DNA of 64,000 bases. It comes from Thermoplasmata archaeon. Lineage in GTDB: Archaea > Thermoplasmatota > Thermoplasmata > Thermoplasmatales > Thermoplasmataceae. The translations under genes were made by a program, and so were the position numbers. Shown here one piece after another: positions 24,711-32,915 of the stretch. The notes below the pieces were generated by a model. The model was not told the origin of the DNA. It searched no databases and worked only from the letters and a program-made list of their open reading frames with translations. Position 1 is the stretch's first letter. Each line of letters begins with the position of its first letter. The stretch is from the NCBI GenBank assembly GCA_021846395.1, contig JAJZXB010000002.1, positions 124,001-188,000 on the forward strand, read 5' to 3'.

Positions 24711-25931
24711 ATGAAAACCGATTCAAATCATCAAAATGGCAAACTTACAGGCATAGAGATGCTTGAGTATTACGAGAAAGGACCGTGGCCAAGCCACGTC
24801 AATGAAATGAAAAAAACAGCTTATCCGCTGGAAGTGTATGCCAGTGGATTAGAAACAAGAGCGTCACCATGGTTCGGAGGTTCTGCGAAGGTCAGGTATG
24901 TCTATGTTGGGTTTATAGCCAGAAGAAGTAAGGACGGTAAGAACACTGAATTGCATTTCAGGGTGTTCCAGCCCTCCGGTCAGATCTATAGAACAGAGAC
25001 GCTTAGAAAGCTTCTTGATTTTTCAGACAAATATGGGCTCGGATTGCTTCAGGTGATGGGACAAACAGGCGGTTTGATCATATCTATCGATCCAGAAAAA
25101 GCTGATGAAGCGGTTGATGCCCTCCGATCTCTGGGAACCGACATAGGCGATACAGGAGACACATTCAGGGACTTTGCATCATGTATTGGGCCGGCACTTT
25201 GCGAGTATTCTCTGTTTAACACTCTAGAAGCCCGTGATTACTACCTCTCCTATCCTCCAATCTATGAAAAGATATCCAATCAGTTGTTTCCATTCAAGGT
25301 GAAGCTTAAGTTCAGCGGATGCCCAATGGATTGTTCAAGGGCAGTCCATCGTGCTGATTTTGGTTTTATCGGGACATGGGAAGGGGCACCTGAAGTCGAT
25401 CAGGCGCTTCTTAAAGATAAGGATAAATCCGGACAAATATCCATGGAAGATCTTGCAAGGAACTGTCCATCAAGCTCTATAAATGTCAGTGTTTCTGGAG
25501 ATCTTAGCATAGATCCCGAAAAATGCGAGAAGTCCATGAATTGCATCAAACGTGCGTTTCCTGCAATCAAACCGGGAAAGACAAGAAAAATTGCATTCAT
25601 GGCAGGTGGAAATATCAAGGGAAGATTCGGCCCCAAGATGGCAAAACCAGTTGCGTTGCTTGATGATTACAAACAGGCTGAAGTCTTTATTACGAGTGTT
25701 ATAGATCGGTGGGAGGAAAATTATCCACACAAGGACAGGATCGGAGATATGCTTGCTAAGGAGGGTTTTTCGCGTGTAGTTGAGGCCCTCAAGGAAACAC
25801 TTCCTGTTGCACCGAATGGCAAACCTTCCGGACAGACAAGGATCATAGACAGTGCTGTATTAAGCGATGAGGAGAGGGATCTCTACGCAACATGGTCCAG
25901 AAAGATCATGGATGAATATAGAGGTGCTTGA
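24711..25931 (+). CDS. dsrA: Dissimilatory sulfite reductase alpha subunit
   Basis: A 406-residue subunit. The N-terminus has the characteristic LEYYEKGPWPSHV. The sirohaem/4Fe-4S ligands are Cys158 and Cys164 (CIGPALC, C-x5-C) and Cys204 and Cys208 (GCPMDC, C-x3-C). The inserted ferredoxin domain spans about residues 240-300 with Cys252, Cys272 and Cys278; the position expected to hold a further cysteine is Ser275 (KCEKSMNC), so one cluster ligand is missing. Length is typical. A GGAGATGAAAGG ribosome-binding site precedes the ATG. With DsrB it reduces sulfite to a DsrC-bound trisulfide in the cytoplasm. Base composition is richer in G+C than the chromosome around it. Confidence 0.95.
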   Translation: MKTDSNHQNGKLTGIEMLEYYEKGPWPSHVNEMKKTAYPLEVYASGLETRASPWFGGSAKVRYVYVGFIARRSKDGKNTELHFRVFQPSGQIYRTETLRKLLDFSDKYGLGLLQVMGQTGGLIISIDPEKADEAVDALRSLGTDIGDTGDTFRDFASCIGPALCEYSLFNTLEARDYYLSYPPIYEKISNQLFPFKVKLKFSGCPMDCSRAVHRADFGFIGTWEGAPEVDQALLKDKDKSGQISMEDLARNCPSSSINVSVSGDLSIDPEKCEKSMNCIKRAFPAIKPGKTRKIAFMAGGNIKGRFGPKMAKPVALLDDYKQAEVFITSVIDRWEENYPHKDRIGDMLAKEGFSRVVEALKETLPVAPNGKPSGQTRIIDSAVLSDEERDLYATWSRKIMDEYRGA

Positions 25932-25932
25932 A

Positions 25933-27045
25933 ATGCCGGATCTTTCTGAAAGAATGAAAAAGAAACTTCCGATACCTTATACTGATTTTCTCCCCGTTCA
26001 GATTGGAGATAATGTTGGAAAGTGGGTGGATAGAAGGTTTCACGGGCATGGAATAGTTGAACACATATCTTCCTCAGGCGACCATATTTTCACTGTCAAG
26101 GTTGGTTCACCAGCAAATGTGAGGTTCAGTACGGATACACTAAGAAAGTTTAATAAAATTGAGGATGAGTATGGCATTGGGTCATTAAGGTTCACCAGGT
26201 CTGGAAACGTGGAACTCATTGCTGATTCTCTGGACAAGGCTGAGAAGCTTAAGGATGAGGTCGAAAAGATAGGGTTTTACGTTGGAGGATGGGGGAATAC
26301 CCTCTGGTCAATATCATCATGCACTGCATACCTCACATGCACGACTGCTGTCATAGACTCTCCATCCCTAACTAAGGTGCTGTACGACAATTTTTACCGC
26401 TATTTCACGGGCGAGGAGGAACTTCCTACTAAATTAAAGATTAGTGTTGGTGGATGCCCTACAAGCTGTGGTGGGCTTGTTGCAGATCTGGTTCTGGTTG
26501 GCCACTATGGCGATGCCCCCTCATACGATCCAGAGAGGATAGGTTTATGCCTCCCAAGAAAAGCCGAGGCCCTGGATGTCGCCGTGCCGGAAATCGTAAA
26601 TGTGTGCCCTGTTGGTGCTATAGATGCTTTCAAGAAAGATGACAATACCGTCGGAATAAACATAAAAAGGGAGAAGTGCATTGCATGCGGTAGATGTAAA
26701 GATGTATGTGACCATATAATCTTCGATCCAGATAAGTCCGGGGTTGCGATCATGGTTGGGGGGAAGAGCAGCAACACAGGTTCTGGCCCTGAGCTTGCCA
26801 GAGTACTGATCCCCTGGGTCCCGGTAACACTTCCTGCATATGGGGAGATTGTAGCCGTAGTGAGAAAGATCATAGATATATGGAAGAAAAACGCAAGTGA
26901 TGGCGAAAGACTTGGAGACTACGTGAGAAGAATTGGGCTCTCCAATCTGCAAGAGGCGATGCATATTCCTGTAACCAAGTGGAACAGAACTGGATTTGGA
27001 AAGTCCACCTTTGGCATCAGGCAATTTCAGGAGAGAGGTGCGTAA
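25933..27045 (+). CDS. dsrB: Dissimilatory sulfite reductase beta subunit
   Basis: A 370-residue subunit starting at ATG 25933 with GAGGTG 6 bases upstream; only one base separates it from the dsrA stop. Sirohaem/cluster cysteines are Cys130 and Cys136 (CTAYLTC) and Cys175 and Cys179 (GCPTSC). The ferredoxin domain has Cys225 (NVCPVGAID) and the run Cys249, Cys252, Cys255, Cys259 in CIACGRCKDVC. The C-terminus KWNRTGFGKSTFGIRQF is typical for the family. Bacterial DsrB proteins, as I recall them, use a double-cysteine CCx3C; here a single C-x3-C with a preceding C-x5-C is seen, so the protein is divergent. Confidence 0.94.
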   Translation: MPDLSERMKKKLPIPYTDFLPVQIGDNVGKWVDRRFHGHGIVEHISSSGDHIFTVKVGSPANVRFSTDTLRKFNKIEDEYGIGSLRFTRSGNVELIADSLDKAEKLKDEVEKIGFYVGGWGNTLWSISSCTAYLTCTTAVIDSPSLTKVLYDNFYRYFTGEEELPTKLKISVGGCPTSCGGLVADLVLVGHYGDAPSYDPERIGLCLPRKAEALDVAVPEIVNVCPVGAIDAFKKDDNTVGINIKREKCIACGRCKDVCDHIIFDPDKSGVAIMVGGKSSNTGSGPELARVLIPWVPVTLPAYGEIVAVVRKIIDIWKKNASDGERLGDYVRRIGLSNLQEAMHIPVTKWNRTGFGKSTFGIRQFQERGA

Positions 27046-27842
27046 TGGATTATGCCATCGCATTTATTCTGTTCCTGATTCTTCCATACTTTGCGCTATT
27101 ATCATTTATCATAGGGATAATATACAGAATATATTCCTGGATGCATGTCCATGGGCTAACCGCCCTTAGATCTGTTTCCTTGATACCCAATTCTTTTGGA
27201 ATAAGGGACATTTTTGTTGATTTGGTGAAGAGGGTAACTACCTTTCACACCCTAAGAAAAATGGAAAAGGATACTCCATTGACCGTTGGAGCAATGATGT
27301 TTCACTATGGCATATGGATATCCCTACTTGGTCATATTGCTATGATTGTTCCACTTCCTATCTCCCTGAAGGTTCATGAGATGATTGCCCTGTATATCGG
27401 AGCCCCAGCAGGCATATTAGCCGCCGTGGGTCTCTTGATCCTAATATTCCGGAGAATTTTTGTCGGAAAAATGCGAAAAATCAGCAGTCTTGAGGATTAC
27501 TTTATCTCTTTCCTGCTCATATCTGTTATAATATTTGGCATTGTCCAAACCCTGTATATAAGGCCGAATTTCATGGCGACCGTTTCCCCATGGCTTATCT
27601 CTATATTTCAGTTTCATCCGGAAGTTGCAACCATGACATCGGTGGGATTAGTAACGATAGTACACATCACGCTTGCCTTCCTGTTCATAGCATGTATACC
27701 ATATACAAAAATGATACACATCATATCTTACTTGTTTCAACCAACTATAACAAAAAAGAGTTTCAGTGTTCAGGCTAAGGTGGAGGATATCAAAGGAGGG
27801 GTGTCTACACCCGCGAAGGAGGTTGGTGACAGTGGCCGATAA
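27045..27842 (+). CDS. dsrM: DsrM, membrane cytochrome b subunit
   Basis: A 265-residue membrane protein of the nitrate-reductase gamma/DsrM type with five hydrophobic helices. Histidines suited to haem b binding lie in MMFHYGIWISLLGHIAMI, KVHEMIALYIG, VTIVHITLAF and MIHIISYLF. It oxidises menaquinol and passes electrons to DsrK. The ATG at 27045 overlaps the last base of the dsrB stop (TAATG) and follows a GAGAGAGGTG ribosome-binding site. A longer upstream frame overlapping dsrB is not used. The C-terminal tail overlaps dsrK by 11 bases. Confidence 0.92.
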   Translation: MDYAIAFILFLILPYFALLSFIIGIIYRIYSWMHVHGLTALRSVSLIPNSFGIRDIFVDLVKRVTTFHTLRKMEKDTPLTVGAMMFHYGIWISLLGHIAMIVPLPISLKVHEMIALYIGAPAGILAAVGLLILIFRRIFVGKMRKISSLEDYFISFLLISVIIFGIVQTLYIRPNFMATVSPWLISIFQFHPEVATMTSVGLVTIVHITLAFLFIACIPYTKMIHIISYLFQPTITKKSFSVQAKVEDIKGGVSTPAKEVGDSGR

Positions 27843-29223
27843 GATCGTGTTTACGTACGGAGACACCTCCGATTTCCGTTCAAATTGGGCTAATGATGCA
27901 CTGGTGGAGAAGTTGCACAAGAACGTTAATGTTTCCGCCTGTGATTCTCGGCTTGAGTCATTCATGGAAAAGATTGTAGAGGCAACAGCCAACAATAGAA
28001 ACGTCAAAATGGCGATGGAAGTCTGCATACATTGTGGAGCTTGTCTCAATGCCTGTCCCACATTTTTATCATCTGGAGACATTCGAAACTCACCCGTTGG
28101 ACGCGGAGATCTTATACGCAACCTCAACAAGTCCAGGAAGTTTTCAGGAAAAGTGTTTGGTAAGCTTGTCGGTTCTGTTTCACTGGATCAGGAGTATTTT
28201 GATACCATATCAACTTACTACTATCAGTGCCTTGAATGCCGTAGGTGCGGAGAAATCTGTCCGTTCGGAGTTGATCAAGCCGATGTCACCAGAACTGTCA
28301 GATCCGCTCTTCATGATGTGGGGAAAATCTCCAGATATACTGCTACCGTTATAGACAACGTGGAAAGGACAGGCAACAATATGGCACTCCCTCCTGCGGC
28401 GCTCAAATCCACAATAGAGTTTGCCAGAGATGAGATAAAGGAGGAAAAGAACATTGACCTAAAGATCAAGATCGATGAGCCAGCAGATGCAATGCTTGTT
28501 CCACCCTCTGCAGATTTCTTCAGCAACATAGAGACTTTGAAGGGTTACATGCTATTTCTCCATGTCATGGGCATAGACTATACTTTCACAACGGAACATG
28601 CCGAACTGGCCAACTTTGGGCTGTTTTCTGATTACAAACACATGGGAATAATAGCAGACCATCTCACCGAGGTTGCAAAAAAGAATGGTGTGAAGACCGT
28701 CATTGCGGGAGAGTGTGGCCATGGGTGGAGAGCTTTCAAGAACCATGTGATTCCAAAACTTGAGAAACAGGGAATCAAAGGTGTCCACATATTCCATCTT
28801 GTAGAGGATTCCATAAGGTCCGGAAAATTACCTCTTGATCCTAGCGTGAATGACGGAAAATCCTATGTTTACCAGGACCCGTGTAATTACGCGAGGGGAG
28901 GAGATCTGATAAACGAGCCAAGGTACATTCTCTCTAAAGTAGTTTCAGAATACAAGAATTCCCCACATTCCAGGGAACGGACATGGTGTTGTGGCGGTGG
29001 CGGGGGCCTTCTCAGTGATGAACTCCTACCGCTCAGAACTGAATACGCAAAGCTATGGTATAACGATGCACGTTCCGTGGGTGGAACACATGTTATAAGG
29101 CCCTGCGCAATTTGCAAAGCACAGATGAGCCATACTCTGCCAAGTCTGAACAAGACCTATTCAGACAGTGTTACCTCTTCAGGATTGATGGACCTGGTCT
29201 ACACTGCGATCCCGGGGGTATAA
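27832..29223 (+). CDS. dsrK: DsrK, HdrD-like iron-sulfur subunit
   Basis: A 463-residue protein with two 4Fe-4S motifs, Cys65-68-71-75 (CIHCGACLNACP) and Cys133-136-139-143 (CLECRRCGEICP). The C-terminal half has the CCG-type non-cubane cluster residues: VIAGECGHGWR, YQDPCNYARG and Cys386-Cys387 in TWCCGGGGGLL, plus RPCAICKAQM. This is the catalytic subunit that reduces the DsrC trisulfide. The start is GTG 27832, with GGAGGT about 7 bases upstream; an earlier GTG at 27826 is too close to that site. dsrJ, dsrO and dsrP are absent, so the complex is the simple DsrMK form. Confidence 0.93.
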   Translation: MADKIVFTYGDTSDFRSNWANDALVEKLHKNVNVSACDSRLESFMEKIVEATANNRNVKMAMEVCIHCGACLNACPTFLSSGDIRNSPVGRGDLIRNLNKSRKFSGKVFGKLVGSVSLDQEYFDTISTYYYQCLECRRCGEICPFGVDQADVTRTVRSALHDVGKISRYTATVIDNVERTGNNMALPPAALKSTIEFARDEIKEEKNIDLKIKIDEPADAMLVPPSADFFSNIETLKGYMLFLHVMGIDYTFTTEHAELANFGLFSDYKHMGIIADHLTEVAKKNGVKTVIAGECGHGWRAFKNHVIPKLEKQGIKGVHIFHLVEDSIRSGKLPLDPSVNDGKSYVYQDPCNYARGGDLINEPRYILSKVVSEYKNSPHSRERTWCCGGGGGLLSDELLPLRTEYAKLWYNDARSVGGTHVIRPCAICKAQMSHTLPSLNKTYSDSVTSSGLMDLVYTAIPGV

Positions 29224-29287
29224 TTTTTGATCATACAAAAGAGAGAGGTATTGGAGCGGAGTTGAGTTACAATCACCTATGAGGGCT

Positions 29288-30751
29288 TCATGGGGAATCT
29301 TCGAAGTCATACTGGTGACCCAGAGATGCTTTTCCTGCTAGTTTGGAAACAAAGTCGTACACGTCCGGGTGAAGATGCATATAATGAGCGTATGTGTTTC
29401 TGACGAGTATTCCATCTGCACCTGCCTTGATTCCACTTCCCTTCTCATGCGAGAGCATGAAATTGTACTCCCTGCCCAGCAGGATCCTCGAATAGTGAAA
29501 TTCATGCCCTCTCAAAATCTCACCCTTATCTGCTATTGGAGTCTCATGCACTACCTTCGCAATGGAATAGCCATGCGCCACGGGTTTATTGCTGACTGTG
29601 GCAGTACCATCTATTATTCCGATCATATCGAATTCGTTGTTGTTAAAAACTATAGAATTTGTGAGATACATTAACCCACCGCATTCAGCGTATATGAGTC
29701 CCCCCTTTTCAGAAAATGTCCGAATGGATTTCGCGAGTGACCGGTTCTTCTCCAATGATTCAGCGTAAATCTCCGGAAATCCGCCACCAATCAGCAGGAC
29801 ATTAATTCCTGTCAGGTCTGAATCTTTCTCAGCATTAATGAATCTAATATTTCCATACGAACTTGCCTTTTCTATTGTTTCTGGATAGTAAAATGAGAAA
29901 GCCCTTCCGCCGATGATGCCAAAATTCACAGAGTGTGGGGTTGGGTTATCCTGGAGTTTATGCGACTGGATCGAAAGTTCTCTTGAGTATTCTTTCGCTC
30001 CTGAAATTATTTCTGGAATGTTTATTGATGGGTTCTCGTACTCGCGAAGAAAATCGTTGATAGATGAGCCACCAGTCTCTCCAACAGGAATCAAGCCCAG
30101 GTGCCTGTAGCTCATCATTCTTTCGAGTTGCTGGTCCCTGTATATTGCTCCAAGAACAGGTACGCCCTCCTTCTCAATCACATTCTTGATCTTTTCATAT
30201 TGTCTTGGAATTACATCTGTCAGCACGACTCCCATTATCTTTAATTCTGTATCGTAGTTTACCATTCCCCTTACTATCGCACCGAGTGTTCTGTTGGTTT
30301 TAGATCCATTTAATGTCAGGAGAACCGGAGCTTTCAGCTCCTTCGCCAGTTGAGCAGTACTTCCCAGTTCTGAGATTCCATCCACACTGTCATATAACCC
30401 ATGGTTGCCTTCTATTAGTGAGATATCGGATCCAGACGAATATCTCATAAACCTCTCTTTCAAGGAATCACCCATCAGAAAGAAATCAAGGTTTCTTGAA
30501 TAGTTTCCTGTGACCATCTGATGATACCCTGGATCTATGAAATCTGGTCCGTTCTTGAAGACGCTCACGCTGTATCCTTTTCTGATCAGTTGCCTCAGGA
30601 GGACCATTGTGACGAGCGTTTTACCGGATTTGCCTTTCGTAGAGGATATTATGATTCTTGGCACGTTTGTGATATCCTTACCACTGTAATTTGATGAAAA
30701 CCTGTTTTTACTAATTTCGGGCCAACTCTTTCTTAAACTAATCTCTGACAT
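29288..30751 (-). CDS. dsrN: CbiA-like sirohaem amidase DsrN
   Basis: A 487-residue protein of the cobyrinic acid a,c-diamide synthase family. The ATP-binding part begins RIIISSTKGKSGKTLVTM and includes KNGPDFIDPGYHQ; the glutaminase half has the cysteine in IYAECGGLMYLTN and the histidine in RGHEFHYS. In sulfite reducers the dsr-linked copy (DsrN) amidates sirohaem, and no other cobalamin gene is near, so DsrN is preferred over CbiA. The start at 30751 has AAGGAG 8 bases upstream; ATG codons at 30802 and 30853 are alternatives. It is convergent with dsrK and marks the right end of the G+C-richer island. Confidence 0.88.
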   Translation of the reverse strand: MSEISLRKSWPEISKNRFSSNYSGKDITNVPRIIISSTKGKSGKTLVTMVLLRQLIRKGYSVSVFKNGPDFIDPGYHQMVTGNYSRNLDFFLMGDSLKERFMRYSSGSDISLIEGNHGLYDSVDGISELGSTAQLAKELKAPVLLTLNGSKTNRTLGAIVRGMVNYDTELKIMGVVLTDVIPRQYEKIKNVIEKEGVPVLGAIYRDQQLERMMSYRHLGLIPVGETGGSSINDFLREYENPSINIPEIISGAKEYSRELSIQSHKLQDNPTPHSVNFGIIGGRAFSFYYPETIEKASSYGNIRFINAEKDSDLTGINVLLIGGGFPEIYAESLEKNRSLAKSIRTFSEKGGLIYAECGGLMYLTNSIVFNNNEFDMIGIIDGTATVSNKPVAHGYSIAKVVHETPIADKGEILRGHEFHYSRILLGREYNFMLSHEKGSGIKAGADGILVRNTYAHYMHLHPDVYDFVSKLAGKASLGHQYDFEDSP

Positions 30752-31160
30752 GGTTTCTTCTCCTTTGGACAGCTTTTTTAGATTATTCGAGGAATTTAAC
30801 ATATTCATACCCCCCTTTCTGTTTTTCAATCCACTTATTTTTAAATTCTTCATTCCCTATAGCTATTTCAAACTCATTAGGGGAAAGATAATTCAGTGAA
30901 AGAATGTAGCCCCCACTAAATTATTGCCCTTTACAGCCCAATCCATATAATCCTGAAATTTATTATATATATTGAATTCTTTTATGTATATATAGTCTTC
31001 TTTGAATTCCATGGCAATAATTTCCCGTTAGAATTTTCCAATAATAATTACAATCAGGTAAAATATTGTACGAGCATATTATGCAAAAAAACATTATCCA
31101 AGTTCACTGTGTATATTGACAACAATTAATCATTTATACAATAACATTATATGCTTGTGA
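30752..31160 (+). other. Intergenic region at the right border of the dsr island
   Basis: No gene is supported. Composition switches back to very AT-rich between about 30800 and 30870. The first 100 bases hold alternative dsrN starts (a GGGGGG site at about 30809-30814 on the minus strand). TTATATATATTGAATTC near 30962 could be a promoter of dsrN. The last 30 bases contain the promoter of the next plus-strand gene. No terminal repeat, tRNA or duplication that would mark an attachment site was found. Confidence 0.5.
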
Positions 31161-31874
31161 ATGAACTTTAAAAGTTTTCTGATTAAACACAACAGAATAT
31201 TTATCCCAGTAATATCCATAATACCAGCGGTGTTGATTTTTTACCTATCTGTTTATATTCCTGAGTTACTATTATTGATATTTGCAATACCTGTAATCAT
31301 ATTTCTTTTAATGCACTTTCTTAATATCTACAAATTCAAGCCCCGATTATACGGGGGGTTGGTGATATTATTAATTGTGCTTTTAATTGCATCTGGATTT
31401 TATACAAATTCTCTGTATTCATCTGGAGGTACCTCTCATACTACAGTGGATGGAGCATATATGGAAACAAGTATCTCCCCATTTACAGAATACAGTGGAA
31501 AATACAATATAACAGCATTGACAAACTACACTGGCTCTTTAAAAAACGCAAGCATAGCAATAGTCTCATTAACTCACAGCCAGGTGGAACATTATAATTC
31601 ATCATATGCCATTAAAAAGAATGGTTACAGTGGGTTTTATTTAAATATAAAATTACAGCCTGGCATTTACAGAGTGTATTTTAACATTACCACGAATACA
31701 GGCAAGAATATCAGTATGGAAAGCATAGGGCCATTAAATGTAAGTGAATTTACAATGTATGAATACTATATATTTGCCACGGCATTCAAATACATCATAT
31801 CGATCGGCATACTCTATATTGCAGGTATCAGCATAGCTTATTTTATGCAAAGAGGGGCATTAAATAATAAATAA
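31161..31874 (+). CDS. Membrane protein with sequon-rich external loop
   Basis: A 237-residue protein of unknown function. Three hydrophobic helices occupy residues about 12-85, followed by a roughly 115-residue polar region and one last membrane helix (YIISIGILYIAGISIAYF). The polar region contains seven N-x-S/T sequons (NIT, NYT, NAS, NSS, NIT, NIS, NVS), so it is probably outside the cell and glycosylated, as in other wall-less acidophiles. ATG follows directly after a promoter-like stretch, in leaderless style. No family name is offered. Confidence 0.75.
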   Translation: MNFKSFLIKHNRIFIPVISIIPAVLIFYLSVYIPELLLLIFAIPVIIFLLMHFLNIYKFKPRLYGGLVILLIVLLIASGFYTNSLYSSGGTSHTTVDGAYMETSISPFTEYSGKYNITALTNYTGSLKNASIAIVSLTHSQVEHYNSSYAIKKNGYSGFYLNIKLQPGIYRVYFNITTNTGKNISMESIGPLNVSEFTMYEYYIFATAFKYIISIGILYIAGISIAYFMQRGALNNK

Positions 31875-31943
31875 ATTTAAACTAAAATAAATATAAACTA
31901 CCATAATACATATTTATATATAGTTTAATTGCTTATATATAAC

Positions 31944-32915
31944 ATGTCTTCAATAAGAAAAATACAATTAACCGGCGGGTCCACGTATATAGTTTCATTA
32001 CCATCAAAATGGGTTAAAAATAATAATTTAACCAGAAGCAGCGAGGTCAAGGTTGAAGAATCAAACAACAGGTTGATACTTTATGGCAATTCTGATGTCA
32101 AAACTGAAATAAATAAACGCCTGACACTCAGTAATAAAATGGAGCCAAAAAACTTGCAGAGGGTGTTGATATCACTTTATATTTCCGGCTATGATACCCT
32201 GACAATCAGAAGCATCAATTATATAGATGATAATACGCGTGAAACAATCAAAAAATTTTCAAAACTTGTTATTGGAATAGAAATATTTGAAGAAGATGCA
32301 AAAAGGATTGTTTTGCAAAACGTTTTAAATTCAAGTTCGTATCCCATATATAATTCCATAAAAAGAATGTCCTTAAACGTTGAATCAATGATTTCAGATG
32401 TTATTGAGGGGATAAAATCAAGGGATAGGGAATTGCTGAAAAATGTGATAATCCGGGATGATGAAATTGACAGATTTCAATGGTATATATATCGTGAAGT
32501 AAAGGCAAAGAGCTGTGAGGATAGCAACAGTATTTTTTACCTGCTACTGTCAAGAATTCTGGAAAGGGTAGCGGACCATTCAGTTAACCTGTGCAATATT
32601 TGGATGGATACAGGTAAAATTGATGAAAGAACCATGAATAAAACTGTTGAGAATATAAAAACTGTTCTTGACCAGTTCAAAAAATCAATGTCACTTTTTT
32701 ACTCAAAAAAATATATTGGACTCAATGATATAATATCCGGAAAAAAACTTATTTTAAAGGATAAAAAAGAATTGCTTGACCTTGCAAATCCAGAGAGCAT
32801 AACAGTCATTTCATTTTCTTCTGAAGAAATTTCAAGGATAGGGTTATATTCAACTGATATAGCGGAACTTGCAATGGATATGATATTTTCAACATCAAAT
32901 GAAATGGAATTGTGA
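31944..32915 (+). CDS. AbrB-PhoU phosphate-uptake-type regulator
   Basis: A 323-residue protein. Residues 1-45 form a SpoVT/AbrB-like DNA-binding domain (RKIQLTGGSTYIVSLPSKWV). The rest is helical with PhoU features (IRDDEIDRFQWYIYREVKA and RILERVADHSVNLCNIWMD). Archaeal fusions of this kind are annotated as phosphate uptake regulators. A TTG 15 bases earlier keeps the frame open, but ATG 31944 lies about 25 bases after TTTATATATAG, as expected for a leaderless transcript. Its 3' end overlaps the end of rpiA by 21 bases. No phosphate transporter is nearby. Confidence 0.85.
   Translation: MSSIRKIQLTGGSTYIVSLPSKWVKNNNLTRSSEVKVEESNNRLILYGNSDVKTEINKRLTLSNKMEPKNLQRVLISLYISGYDTLTIRSINYIDDNTRETIKKFSKLVIGIEIFEEDAKRIVLQNVLNSSSYPIYNSIKRMSLNVESMISDVIEGIKSRDRELLKNVIIRDDEIDRFQWYIYREVKAKSCEDSNSIFYLLLSRILERVADHSVNLCNIWMDTGKIDERTMNKTVENIKTVLDQFKKSMSLFYSKKYIGLNDIISGKKLILKDKKELLDLANPESITVISFSSEEISRIGLYSTDIAELAMDMIFSTSNEMEL

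Noticed and set aside
24711-27045. Assimilatory sulfite reductase genes
   Set aside because: Two adjacent subunits with ferredoxin domains plus dsrC and dsrMK are the dissimilatory arrangement.
27832-29223. Heterodisulfide reductase HdrD of methanogens
   Set aside because: Position after dsrM and in the dsrAB operon, with no other methanogenesis genes, supports DsrK.
29288-30751. Cobalamin biosynthesis role (CbiA) for the island amidase
   Set aside because: No cobalamin genes are adjacent, while dsrN is a standard companion of dsrAB.
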